A stretch of DNA of 64,000 bases, taken from contig MEDY01000092.1 in the NCBI GenBank assembly GCA_001724265.1, positions 18,419 through 82,418 of the forward strand, in the 5' to 3' direction. Origin of the DNA: Rhizaria sp. SCN 62-66 (Eukaryota; Rhizaria, unplaced). The notes beneath the pieces were generated by a model, which ran no database searches, was not told where the DNA came from, and saw only the letters and a program-made list of their open reading frames with translations. The position numbers were made by a program, and so were the translations under genes. Shown here piece by piece: positions 12,077 through 24,183 of the stretch (position 1 is its first letter; the number at the start of each line of letters is the position of its first letter).

Positions 12077-15000
12077 TTACGCAAGCCCCGGCAGTGTGTC
12101 ACGGTGCAGGTTGCCAGTGCTGTACTCGGTCTTCTTCGCCGTGCGCCGCACATACGTCGTCACACTCACCCCGCCGCCCGAGCTGCCCACGCTCGCGTTT
12201 GCACTCGCATTAGCGTTGTTATTCGACGAAGAGCCCGCACCGCCGGAGACGGGCTGGACGGTCGTGACTGGCACCAGCGTCGTGGGCAGCGTCTGCTGCG
12301 ACAGCTTCGCGTTCGGCAACGAAAACCGCACCCTGGAGATGAGGTTCCTGAACTTGGCCATGTCGCCGTACACGCTGCCGGGCCCGCCAGGCGCGAGCCT
12401 GCGGAAGGCGCCCAGGCGCGCGGGCATCTGGCCGAAAAGCCGCGGCACGCGCCCGCGCAGCAGGCGGTGGAAGTGCGCGTTGAGGCGCTCGTCGTAGCTT
12501 GCATCGGGCGAGAGCCCGGGCGGGACGGGCCATGCGCCCTCGCGCGCGCGCGCCGCGAGCATGTGCGCGAGGTATGCGCGGTCGAACGGCAGCGGGTCGA
12601 CCATGGTGAGGATGTCGGCCAGCAGCTGAGGCTTCACGGCGCGGTCGATGCTAGTGTTGAGGTTGAGCGAGGGCGACGCGTTGGCCTCGATCACCCACGG
12701 CTTGAGCTTCGAGTCGAGCATGACGTCGAAGCCGAAGAGCTCGAAGCAGTTGGGCTGCGGTCCGATCTTGTTCTTGACACACATGAGCGTGCGGATCACG
12801 ACGTTGTCGATAGACCGCATCACGGCGTCCGTGTCGACGCCCAGCGCGGCGAGGTCGGCCAGGCAGTCCGACAACAGCTGCTTCGAGCCGCCCTCCTGCT
12901 CGAAGGCCGCGATCTCGGCCGTGGTCGGCGGCGGCGGCGGCGGCGGCGCAAAGAACTCGCCGTCCCACTCGCCCTCAGCCACCGCCGCCGCGGCAGCACT
13001 CGCGCCTGCAGCGCTGTTGCTGCTGGTGTTGGAGTTGCTCGCGGTGGCCTGCAGGTGCGCGATACCGGCGTCCTGCCGCTGCGCCGCCAACTGCAGCAGC
13101 AGCGTGCGCGAGCCCACCACAGTCGCGCCGAGCACGTTCGTGGTGAGGTCCGAGACGGTGTGCACGGCTGCCGGCGACTTGGCCGCCGCGGTCGCCAGTA
13201 CGCTCGCGCTGAATGCAGACGACATCGGGTCGCCCGCAGCCGCGCCAGCGCCAGCGCCAGCGCCGGCGCCAGCGCTACCACTCGCGATCTCAGCGGGGGT
13301 GGCGCCGGTACTGGCAGCCGCGCGGGGGCGCGCGGCGTTGAGCTGCATGCCGCTGGCGCGCTCGATAAACGCCAAGCCGCGCTCGACCGACGTCGGGCCG
13401 CTCGCACTGGCGTTGGCACTGGCACCGGGGCGCCGGCCGGCGAGCGACTTGGCTCCAGAAGCGGCGGAGCGCTTGGCGGTGGGGGACGCGACCTCCTCGT
13501 CGTCGTCATCGTTCTCGTCATCGTCGGGCTCGGAGTCGCCGCCGCCGCCGCCGTTGCCGCCGCCGCTGTCAGTGCCCTTGTCGAAACCCTGCCCGATGCT
13601 CGAGTTGGTCAGGTGGATGAACGGGTCGTTAAGCGACTCGGGGTCGGTGCGGTACGGGCGCATGGCGTAGCGCGCGAAGCCCTCGTTGTAGATGAACGCC
13701 TCGAGGGGCTCGAAGCTCGTGACGACGACGTAGAGACGGAAGTCGAACTTGCGCTTGTACATTACGCACGGGTCGGCGATGTACTCCTAGAGTGAATTGC
13801 ACAAAAAGCAAAAATTGATAAAGATATACAGTTATATGAGCATGGAGATAGAAAAGTGATCGAAAAGATGTACGAATCATGCCTTGCGCCTTCGATCAAA
13901 AAATCGGTTTGATTCCCATTTCTGAAGACAGCATTGACAAATCTGTGATTCAGTGATATTACATGTTACAACGTACCTGAACGACTGCGGGGGCGCCCGA
14001 GTGCGGCATGTGGGCGAGCTTGTTGGTGAGATAGATGCCGCGGCCGCGCGACGAGTTGATCGGCTTGATGATCCACACGTTGCGTGGGGACGGAAACGGC
14101 GGCACCGCAGCGGCGACCGCCGTCGCGCTCGTCAAAATGCGCACTGTGTTGCTGCTGTCACCCGGCGCACTCACACTGGCGTTGGCGCCAGAACTAGAGG
14201 AGTTAGGACTCGTTGAGCTCTTGTTCTGGCCCATCGTGCCGTTGCTGTTGCTGTTGTTGTTGTACGTCCACGAGTACTCGCCGCCGTACAGCGCGTTGGC
14301 CTGCGCCATATCGACCCGCAGCGGCAGCGCCAGACCGAGGCTTTCGACGTCCTCCGCGGTAAGCGCGGCGGCGTTCGCAGCAGAGTTGGAGAACTTGAGC
14401 GCGGACGTGGAGTGGACGGCGTTGTTGGTCGCGTTGTGTTTGTCGACCTTGCGCAGCAGCGCGACGAGCTTCGCGAGCAGTGGGTTACTGGCGAGACTGT
14501 CGGCGTCATCGCGCGAGCCGTAGCCCTCGCTGGCGCTCTCGCCAGTACTGCCCTGCGCCCCACTGCTCTTGGCGTCAACACCGCTCGCGTTGGTAGAGTG
14601 TGACTGCGAGCCGAGCTGAGCCGCGAGCCCCAGGCGGACGCCCCACTCCTCGGCGCGCAGGATGACGTCGCGATCGTAGTAACGCTCCAGGAACGGCTGC
14701 GCGGCGAGCGGGAGCGTGAAGGTGCGCGGGATAAACTCGAACCAGCGCCGCATCACGGGGGATCCCTCGCAGAGCTTGGCGTAGCGTGAGATGTTGCGCG
14801 ACAGCATCGCTTTGCGCGTGAGGTTGCACGAGCGGGAGAAGTGGTTCACCTTCTGGAACGCGAGCAGCGGCGCGGTGTCGAGCGGGGAGTGGCGCCACGT
14901 CCAAAGCAGGTTCCAATACGCGTTGCCGGGGGTACCCAGGATGGCGAGTAACGCGGACGGGGGCGTTTGCGACGACACCACAGCAGTCGCAGAACCGGTA

Positions 15001-18000
15001 CTCGAGCCATCGGCGTTACTGCTGTTGCTGTTGCTGTTGTTCAAGCTGTGCGCGTTGAGCGGCGAGTAGTCGCTGTTCATCTTGACGTCCTTGTTGAGCA
15101 GCGTGACGATAGGCCGCGGCGTGGGCACGTACGGCATCGTCGCCGGGTCCAGGCACTGCGACCACGGCAACAGCGGGTACTTGGGCGCCGTCACCGGTTG
15201 CGGCAGCGCGCATGCCAGCGCGCCACACAGCGCCAGCGGCAGGGGGCCTGTCGCCGCGGGCGCCTCGGTGCTCTGCTCGCTGCCGTCGCTTATCGCCGCG
15301 CCGCTGCTGCTGCTGTTGTTGCTGGTGTTGCTCGTGCTGTTCGTGTGCACGTTGTTGGTGACGAAGCTGTGCGTGCGGGCCGAGTACGCGCCAAACCGCG
15401 CCGGGGCCTGCGACTGACCGTGGGCAGCACCGGTACCGGCAGCGCTAGAACTCGAGGCCGCGGCAAACGCGGCGTCGGTGCCCGCTTCGATCGCCTTGGC
15501 GACGTGCAGAAAGCGCTCAGCGTTGAAACCCACATGCACAGCGTCACTGCCACTCGCGGCCGCGGTCGCAGCAGCAGTGGTCGTGCTGTTGCCGCTGTTT
15601 GCAGTGACGTTTGTGGCGTGCCTGCGGTGGATCGCGCTCACGGTCGATGCCACTGCGCGCACGTTGGCCGAGTGCACCAGCGACACACGCGTCTGCGTCA
15701 AATGCAGCAGCTCCGAGACCGCAGCCGGCGTGGCGACCGCCTCGGCGGCCACGGCGGCGGCCAACGCGTCCTCGGTGTCGGCATCGTCGTCGTCGCCCCC
15801 ATAGGCAGTCCCACGCACATCGCTGTTGTCGCCGTCGTTATTGTGGCTCGATAAGTTGGTTTTGGCCTCGATGGTGGCCCGGCCGAGCTCGAGCGTCATG
15901 AGCTCCTCGGCTTCGCGCCGCGCCTGCGCGTTGATGCGGCCGATGGCGAGTTGCATCGCGGCCCACACCTCGGGCTTCTCGGCCGACACGCAGATGTACA
16001 GCCGCGACGGGTCCCAGCGCGCGGGGTCCAGGTGACTCAGCGACGCCAGCGAGGACGGCACGACCGCGCCCACGGTCGAGTCGTACCGGGCAGCGGAGGC
16101 GGGGCACTGCGCCGGCGCCGGCGGGGGAAAGAACGGGTCCAGCGCAGCCGCGATGCGCGCCTCAGTCGCAGACAGACTGGAGTTCAAACGCCAAAAGATG
16201 ACAAAAGATGAGATAGATATGCGTGAGATTAAGAATTGTTGATGCTAATGATTGAAAATAGTTAAACAGCCACAAATTAAATGGTTTCGTTTAGTATGAT
16301 GTCATATTCTAGAACATGCGACGATCACTCATAAACACACGTACCGAGCAGCAGCAGCCGTAGCGTTCGCGGCGCCCGCCGCGGCGGTCTTGTCGGCCGG
16401 CGAGAAAGACAGCGGCAGCGGCTGCGCAGTGAGGATGGTGGTCGGGTCCGCCGGCAGCCGCAGCGCACGCGCGGCCGCGGCGGGCAGCGTCCAGCCCGCT
16501 TTGGCCGCGGTCGCCATCGCCAGCGCGTGGGCCTCCTTGGGCTGCAGCGAGTGACCGTGGGCGACATGGGTACCCGCGGTGCCGGCAGCACCCGTGGGGG
16601 GCATCAGCGCCGCGACGGCTTTGTTTGGGGGCGCCGCCAGCGCGGGGCTCGCGGCGGCGGCGGCGGCGACGGGGGCGGTCGATGGGGGCATCATGTCTAC
16701 CCAGGGGTCCGCGATGCCGTGCAGCGCGGCGCGCCACAGCGCGGCCTCCTCGGCCGGCGGCAGCGGCACGATGCGGAGCTGGCGGCAGAGGAAAAACATC
16801 ACGGCCAGCGGGAGCGCGGTGGACGACACGGGTGTCGTGGTGGCAGCCGCACTCGCGCTCGCGGTGGCGGTGGCATTACTAGTCGTCGTCGCGAGGGCGG
16901 TGCTCGCGGTCGTGGTGCGGGTGGTGACCGCGGGGGTCGCAATCGCGCCCTGGGAGCCTGTGGGCGCCGAAGTGTTGGCGTTGAGAGTAGTCGCATTGTT
17001 GCTGTTGTTGTTGGACACAGAGCGGGTGGAGCGAGGCACCGGAAATGCCTCCGAGTCGACCAACGGCGCGCCCGCCAGCGCCGCGGCCGCTGCAGCGCCA
17101 GTGCCAGCGCCCGCGCCCGCGCTTGAAAGCGAGAGTGGGGAGTTGAACATGGGGCCGTCGCGGGAGAAATCGCCACTGCTGCTGCCGAGAGTGTTGCTCG
17201 GGCTGGGGTCAATGTCACTAATGGGATTCGCGGTATTAGCGAGATTGCCAGCGCCGGCAGTCGCGGTGGCGAAGGGCGACAGCGCATTCGCGGTCGCGGC
17301 GTCGTTGCGGTCGTCGTCATCGTCGGTCATGCCGACTGCGGTCGAGCCCTTGCCCGCGAGGTTGGCCTGGGCAGCGGCCGCGGCAGCAGCGCCCGCGAGG
17401 AACGTCGCCGTCGCACTCGCGCCAATCGAGCCAGCACTCGCGCCGCCCGCAGCAGCGCCAGCAGTAGAGCTGTTCGCGCTACTGGGGTTGGTCGTGTTGC
17501 TGCTAGTATTGCCGGGCGGGGGGGAGTTGGCGCGCCGCGAGCTCAGCCGGCCGCCCTTCCAGCCCGCCATCGCGGCGCCGACGCGGACAAAGTTGACCCA
17601 GCCCGAGACGGCAAACGCGGCGAGCCTGAGCGCGGCGGCGGTGCGGGCGGCCGAGAGGGGCGCTGAGTAGCGCTGGCGGAAGAGGGCCTGCTGGGCGAGC
17701 TGGCAGCGCAGCGCGGCGCGCAGCGACGCGTGCAGAGCGGGTGACGGGGGGCACGTCCAGGGGGCCGAAAAAAGAAAAGTTTCCGAGGGGAAATAGGCCG
17801 GGTACAGCAGAGGTGCAGTCGACATCACCGGAACACTAAACGTGAAAAAGAAGAATATACGGGATATAGCACAAGATGTGAGGCGCGTGTGATAGAATGA
17901 ATAAAAAAGTCAAGCAATAGCCTGAAAATCGTATTTTGTGTGGTGACGATACAATAAACATCTCTTTGATTGCGATATAGCGAGCGATAATGAAGCACAT

Positions 18001-19504
18001 ACCTGAGTCCCTTAGGAGGCGTGCGAGTATAGCTGTTCGCAACGGGCGCGCGCTTGACCGGCCTCAGCACAGCGGCGCCGCTGCTGGCCGCACCTCCACG
18101 CGTACCGGCACTCTCAGCAGGCGGGTTGCGGCGGCTGGAGGGGGCGTCCCTGGCCCTCGAGCCCACCTTGGCCTGCGACAGCCCGTACCGAGATTGTTCA
18201 GACGGAGCCTGCTGAGCCTGCGACTGAGACTGAGCCTGGGACTGCTGAGACTGGCGGAACTGTGCGAAGGGCTGGGACAGCGGCTGCGCCGCGGCGGTGT
18301 TCTGTTTGTTCCAACACAGCTCGTCGATGGCGCCACTGGGCAGTACGGGCAGCGCAGACGCCACCGCCGCCGCCGCCGCCGCCGCGGTCTGCAAGGGCTC
18401 GGACGCCACGGCGGCGGCCAGTGTGGCAGCCGCGGCCGCGGCGGCGGCGGCGGTGGACTCGGCGAACGAGGCGTCGAAGCTATCAAACGCGTTGTTGTCA
18501 TTACCATCGTTATCATTGTCGATATCTGTCATAGCTGGAGCAGCGGAGGTGTTATGAGACAAACTACTCGACTTGTGGTTGCTGCTGCTCGCAGCCGCCG
18601 CCTTCCGTGTGGCTTGACTATTATGCGCGGCCAACTGCCTGTCAATGGCGGCCACGGCGTCCTCGGCCGCGAGCTCCTGGGCGAAAAACTCGCAGTCGTC
18701 AAACCAGCTGCCCAGGAAGGGAAACGCGGCCGCCACTGCCGAGACGGAGCCGGGGTTGGACGGGGACGGAAGCGCTGCGGCTGCGGCCGGGCCGCCGTAA
18801 CCAGGGCTGGGGCTAGAGCTGGAGCCTGTGCTGACTGAGAGAGAGGACAGCGAGCTAGTAATGCTGCTGCTGTTGTTGTTGTTGAAAGCACTACTGCTAG
18901 ACGTGGGTGTCTTGGGCCTGACAGACCGCGGAGTGACAGTATTCGCAGCGGAAGCACTACTAGAGCTCGCGGCCGCACTCGACACGCTCGACGCGGTGGC
19001 GGCATTGGTGTTGCTGTTTGTATAGAGCCTCTCCAGGTCGTTGACGGCGGCGACGTCGGCGGCGTCGAGGAACGCCGCCAGCTGCGACAGCGCACGGCTG
19101 CTGTGCGGTGGGCTCGCGGCTGCGCTGCCGTCGCTCATCGCACTGTCCGCCGTGCCAGCACCCGCGTCAGAGCCTGCGCCGGGGCTGGCGCTGGCGCTGG
19201 CGCTGGTGCCCTCTCTCGCCGCGGCGATGGACTGCGTCAGAATGTCGCGGATGTTAGACACCTGGCGCTCGATCGCCTCGAGGAAGACCGCAACGTGGCG
19301 CGAGCGCTCGACAGCGTCCGCGCGGGCCTCCGCGGTGGCGAACTGCGCGGCGCTGGCGGCGTGGCGCTCGAGCTCGGCCTGGTTGCGGCGCGCGGCAAGG
19401 TCCACGAGCGCTCTGAGGATGGCGACGACGGACGCGCGCGGGAGGGCCGCGAGCTCGGCCTTGGTGAGCGCAAGCAGGCGCAGTGACGGCGCGGGGGGGT
19501 TCAT
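12077..19504 (-). CDS. Tubulin tyrosine ligase-like (TTLL) enzyme, 2,300 aa
   Basis: Exons 18003-19504, 16345-17835, 13977-16176 and 12077-13786, with phases 2, 2 and 0. TTLL enzymes ligate amino acids (often glutamate) to tubulin tails using ATP. The catalytic domain covers about residues 1415-2110: AYWNLLWTWRHS, NHFSRSCNLTRK, KPINSSRGRGIYL, then across the last intron VVQ-EYIADPCVMYKRKFDFRLYV, FIHLTNSSIGQGF and WVIEANASPSLN. These give the ATP-grasp nucleotide and Mg ligands intact. An insert of about 250 residues rich in Ala, Ser and Asp splits HLTN from the NKIGPQPNCFELFGFDV segment. The first 1,400 residues are mostly low-complexity Ala/Ser/Asn, with a short coiled-coil-like start at residues 10-90. 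NHF-RS-LTRK resembles TTLL1/5-type polyglutamylases, but the subtype is inferred. ATG 19504 is the first ATG of the frame. It faces DNAL1 across a 650 bp promoter. Confidence 0.88.
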
Positions 19505-20152
19505 CAGCGGCGGGGGCGAGCGCAAAAGCGCGGCAGGAAAGTTAAATGGTGCGTTGAGGGGGATATACAGGCGTGGAGGTGTGGTGCCGGCTCGTGCAAC
19601 TTGGAACAGCGAAAGATGCGAGACGAAGATTGTGGTGGAAAGAGGGAAGATCGGGATATGTGGGAGTGAGAGACGGGTGGATAATATACAAAGTAGATAC
19701 GCCTTTTATGGTTCTGTTATTTCGCTATTCTCGTTGATTGTGGTGAGTTGTTCAAGAAATGGGTTGAGAGTGGACTGGATGACTGGATCCCACGCCACAG
19801 GCTGCGGATACACGGATAACAAACGCGGGCAGCATAAGAAACTAAAACAAAGTAAAGAGTCACAAGTCAAATACTATACTAAGCTGATGAGTCGCTCTAT
19901 GTCTTCTCCGCATCGCACAACATTCGCAAAGTGAGTCTTCACGCACGGTGTGGATGCCCGGCGCGGTCCAGCCTCGCTAGCGGACCGGCCAGTCCTGGCC
20001 GTTTTTGAGACGAAGTGAGTTGTCAGGAGTTCCAAATCTGCATTTATCCTTCGTTGTGTTGCTCTGTGGTTTGAACTCTGGAAACTACTTCTTACAAAAT
20101 CGTTGATTTCTATTTTACACCTGCCCCAAATCCCGGCATATCCTTCCTACAG
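19505..20152. promoter_or_regulatory. Divergent promoter region TTLL / DNAL1
   Basis: About 650 bp separate the start codons of two cilium-related genes on opposite strands. A GGACCGGCCAGTCCTGGCC element at 19982-20000 contains the perfect inverted repeat GGCCAG-TC-CTGGCC (19987-20000). A related GGACCGAGCCAGTC lies in the divergent promoter at 25922-25935. A possible 5'UTR donor (AAA|GTGAGT) for DNAL1 is near 19930. A regulatory role is inferred. Confidence 0.45.
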
Positions 20153-21297
20153 ATGGTACGTTCTCGCCTTCTTGTTCAGTCATCACGAAAAACGGCTCTC
20201 TCTTTCCCGCACCTCCCAAACCATCTCACTCCCCCGCTTCCCCGACGCCGTGTATTGTTATTTTTGTTGTTAACAGGCTGATCCTAAGGCTAAGGTTGGC
20301 CCCACCTGCAAGGAGGCGATCCAGAAGTGGCAGGCCAAGACCAAGGAGGACCCCCAGTCAGCTACTAAGGTCTCGCTCATCGCCATGTTCCTCCGCAAGA
20401 TGGAGCCCGCCCTCAACACCCTCGTCAACTGTGAGTACGTCCCGCCCTTACTCGCACATGTCTCCCTACTGTAGATCCTGCTGCTTCTCCCTCTTAATGG
20501 GTTTGGCGTGTGCTGCATCGCATTTGAAATGTGCAGTCGCAGGTTTGTTTTCTTGTCCGCTGTTGGCTCTATTTGAATCTCATGCTCACCAATCGCTTTT
20601 CCACACTCTAATGGTTGTTGTCATCGATTAAAACACGTAGGCACCTTTCTCTGTCGACCAACATGATCGACAAAATCGCCCCTCTGCCTTCGCTCAAGCG
20701 CCTCAAGATCCTCACCCTGGGCCGCAACAACATCCGTAAGATCGAGAAGCTCGAGGACCTGGCCGGCTCGCTCGAGCAGCTCTGGCTTTCCTACAACGCA
20801 ATCGAGAAGCTCGACGGCCTTTCGTCGCTGCGCCACCTCTCGGTGCTGTTCATCTCGAACAACAAGATTAAGAGCTTTGACGAGCTCCTCAAGCTCAAGG
20901 ACCTCCCCAAGGTACGTTGCATCTAACACGATCTCATTAAGACTGTCACCCATTTTTACGCAGCCCGATTATAATTGAAAATGTGGCTCACACGTGCTAT
21001 ATTTAGTTGTTCAGCTACGGAAGCAACATATTCATCCTCAAATCTCACGCTTTCTCGTTTCTCTCTTCTGGTGCCCTTGCGCCTTGCATCCCAACATCAC
21101 ACTCTTGACGATCGACCTAACTGCAGCTCTCGGAGCTCCTGCTGACGGGCAACCCGATGTACGACAACCTGTCCCGCCAGGAGGCACGCGCCGAGGTGCT
21201 GCGTCGCCTGCCGAAGCTCAAGAAGCTCGACGGCACGCTCGTGTCCGAGGCTGAGGTCGAGGCCGCGCTCAACCCCGAGAGCCTCGAGGTCGCGTAA
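20153..21297 (+). CDS. DNAL1: Axonemal dynein light chain 1 (leucine-rich repeat), 200 aa
   Basis: Exons 20153-20155 (the ATG only, in the coding sense), 20277-20434, 20641-20911 and 21127-21297. Donors are ATG|GTACGT, GA|GTACGT and AAG|GTACGT. The protein matches DNAL1/LC1 end to end: KEAIQKWQAKT at the N-terminus, LVNCEHLSLSTNMIDKI, then leucine-rich repeats LKILTLGRNNIRKIEKLED, LEQLWLSYNAIEKLDG, LSVLFISNNKIKSFDE, SELLLTGNPMYD and the cap RRLPKLKKLDGTLV. LC1 binds the outer-arm dynein gamma heavy chain motor domain and tubulin, so the organism builds motile cilia or flagella. The length equals the family norm (about 190-200). Choosing donor GA|GTACGT rather than the overlapping GTGAGT restores the conserved NCE-LSLSTN. 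Stop is TAA. Confidence 0.95.
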
Positions 21298-22566
21298 ACG
21301 CGGGAACTGTGGGGAAACAAACAAAACACACAGCGTGTCGAGGAACAAAAGACCAAAACATGAATAGATGAAAACCGAAAAACACCAAACAATGCTGCTG
21401 GTGGCGGCAACAGTTAGAGTATACCCAATAATTAAACTTACAAACAATGAATCCAAGCAAAGCAACAATGTGTTAAGCTCACGTTGTTGCCGTATGAAAG
21501 AATGATGTTGGTGCCAGCACAGATAGATACAAAGCACTTTTAGACCAATTTACTTTTCATAACGGCAACCATCTTATTATACACTGTGTCATGTACAGTC
21601 ACGGCAAACAAAGCATGACTAGGCTAGAATGTGGTTACAATTTTGTATTTGGTTTTATATCGATGTTTTGTTTGAGGAGTGAGGACTACCAGTAGCAATG
21701 AAAGCTATCATAAGCCAAGTTCGGCTCGTGAAAACACGTGACAGCACGGCATGTGGGGAAACGTGGGTGAAGCTTGATTTGTTGTACGTAAATGCATATA
21801 GAACATTAATTTTCGGGCGTATCCGTAGATAACGTGAAAAGAACGAAGGATCAAAATGAGAATTGCGGCGGCGTGTTGATGTTGTTGCTGAAGGAAGGGG
21901 GCGCACGGAATGATATGATGGTGACAAGTGATAAGGAACTCGGTGGAAGCGAGCGACTGGAACAGTGACCACATACGAGAGCGTCCAGGTGTAAGGAAGT
22001 GTTTGTGTAAATGACTGTGAGGGTAATGATAACTGCTGATATGGGGATAAAGTTGATAATTACGCCCTGACTAGTGAAACAAACAACGAGCAACAAGAGC
22101 AACACCGACGCATAGATTTGAGAAAGCTAAAACGAAAAGACGGAAATAAAATGAGAAAGCGGGGCGCGGTGAAGCGGAATTAAAATAGGGCACGGGGGAA
22201 AACAATATAACTGACAATAAAACACGATCGTATGTGACCATGCAAAGACGTGAGGACTGTAGCCTCAGGGTTGTGTTTTAAAACAAAAACACAGGGAGCA
22301 CTTCAGAAACGCCGTTGAATACATGCAACATACAATGACAAAAGTCCAGTACAACCGAGCACCAGCTGTGTAGTGACAACCCTGATGGTGCGTGTGTGAC
22401 TGACCGGCGAACTGTAATAAGCGGTGCTGAGACATCGACGACAAGCTGTCTTGGTCTTAGCGCGGACTTGGACTGGAAGGAAGAGTGAGATTTTGTTCAT
22501 TTAACCCCACTTATAAACATGCAGTCAAAGCATTGAGAGTCCATGTCATGATCGAAGCATCACTGC
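21298..22566. other. Convergent intergenic region (1.27 kb)
   Basis: Lies between the 3' ends of DNAL1 (+) and the BART gene (-). The plus strand is purine-rich and the minus strand pyrimidine-rich, which explains several open but unconvincing minus-strand frames at 21650-22500. No gene is supported. Confidence 0.6.
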
Positions 22567-23703
22567 TTAGTCATACCGCTCGTCATCGTCATCCTCCTTC
22601 TTAGTGCTGTTGTTGGGGTTATTGTTGGTGTTGTTGCTGTTGCTGTTAGAGCTGCCGACCGTCTCAAGGGGACGCACACTGACGGTGCCCATCATGGCGT
22701 TGCCGACCATGACGCCCTGCTTGTGCGCCACAATCATCTCCTTGAACACCAGAAAGTCGCCCAGCGAGGTGAGCAGCTCGAGAATCTGCTCGTCCACCTC
22801 GTCCGACCGCGCCGTGGTGAGCTGCATGAACTCGCCCAGGTCACAGTCGGGCACCACAGACAGGGCCGACTCCAGCAGCTTCTCGATCAGCGCGGTCTGC
22901 GGAAGCGACGCAGCAAAGAGCACAAACAAGTGCACAAGTGAGAATTAGATGAGAAAAAGTGAGTTGTGGTGAACGCGGGTTACTCGAATGCAATTTGAAT
23001 TTTGATTGTGCCTCGGACAATATAATCAGCAATGTTGATGTGCTTTAATGTGATGTGTGTGAAATAAATTATTATTCGACGTACCCACTGCTGGAAGATG
23101 GGCATATACTCGAGCTTGTTCTCCTCACTGGCGTCGAAAATGCCACAGTGCTCAGACAAAAACGCGTCTTGAGCCTGGCCGAACTCCTGGCGAAGAGCAA
23201 AACAAAGGTTTTAGAATGAATGGAGGCAAAATATGTGTGTGAGAGTGAGTTGTAGTTCTGAGCGGTCTAAGGTGTAGAATATCAGTGGTCTCAAAGGAGT
23301 GGCGATGGGTTGATGTGAGAGACTGAGACGAACCTCGCTGCAGACAAAGGTCTGAAGAGCGTCGATGTACTGGTCAAAACGATCAGTCTCCTCGTCGCGG
23401 GGGCGGCTACGTAGAAGGCAGAGCGACATTAATGGGCAAAGAGATCAAGATGGAGACCACAAAGGGTGAGTGAAAGTGAGAAGCCAAAGGCCAAGGAGAC
23501 ACAGGCGAGACACAGCATCGAGAAATAAACACATTAAATTGTCGACTGAAACGTCAAATTTGAACATATGGTTCATTTAGACACAGTATTAGAGGAATAC
23601 TATGAAGATATGCATGGTTGAGATGAACGTACTGCGTGGTGGTGAAGATGATCTCACCATCGTCTCCGTTGTCGGCGTTCATCAAAGTGGTCTTGTCGTC
23701 CAT
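22567..23703 (-). CDS. BART-domain protein, ARL2-binding protein-like, 191 aa
   Basis: Exons 23633-23703, 23334-23406, 23085-23186 and 22567-22896, phases 2, 0 and 0; one donor is GTTCGT and the other two are GTACGT. The mature core reads DQYIDALQTFVCSE, QDAFLSEHCGIFD, SEENKLEYMPIFQQW, ALIEKLLE and LTSLGDFLVFKEMIVAHK. This is the BART domain of ARL2BP and CFAP36, which binds GTP-loaded ARL2/ARL3 and works at the ciliary base, centrosome and mitochondria. Length is close to ARL2BP (about 160), with an added Asn/Ser-rich, acidic C-terminal tail. ARL2BP fits better than CFAP36 by size, but this is not decisive. ATG 23701-23703 sits two bases after a pyrimidine tract ending CAACAG, possibly a 5'UTR or leader splice site. 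Stop is TAA. Confidence 0.85.
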
Positions 23704-24183
23704 CGCTGTTGGGAGTGCAACAGAACAAAGAAAGAGAAAATGAAATTATGATTGCTTAGTTAGCTCATATTAAAGTCGACTTGAATCGCTAACACCTTCA
23801 TGTGACGTCTAAAAATTGAGTTTAAACCCTGACAAAAATGGCCATTACAAACGGCAGCTCATCTTTGTTGTTCACTGGCTGGCCGGCCATCGATAGCCGT
23901 TGGGGTGCATGACAACATCGCATTTGTGGTTATAAAAGTTTGATATCTACAAATTGTGTATTACTGCAGTGTGGTATAGTGGTCTAACCTTACAAACGAA
24001 CGTATAATCAACTCCAATAGACCGCATCTGCGCATTGATTTGACTTTGAACAACCTTGTTCTTCAAAATCCCTTCCATTCTACATTCAACTAACCCAGCC
24101 GGACCGACACAAAACTAAATCTACTCACTCATCAACATGAGCCCCATACGACATCATCAACCTCGAAACCACCGCTTCCCGCC
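23704..24183. promoter_or_regulatory. Intergenic region upstream of the BART gene
   Basis: AT-rich 480 bp between the BART start and the stop of the secreted-protein gene, both minus strand. It includes a GGCTGGCCGGCC segment near 23878-23889, in the same style as the elements at 19982 and 25922. I see no RNA gene; a tRNA-like GTGGTATAGTGGTCTAACC string at 23970 lacks a B box. Confidence 0.4.

Noticed and set aside
12068-13795. 575-codon plus-strand open frame
   Set aside because: Antisense shadow of the TTLL catalytic exon, which has clear family motifs.
19505-19525. Earlier start of the TTLL frame
   Set aside because: It would need a TTG start; ATG at 19504 is the first ATG in frame.
23965-24000. 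tRNA-like string GTGGTATAGTGGTCTAACC
   Set aside because: It resembles an A box, but no GGTTCGANTCC-type B box or acceptor stem follows.
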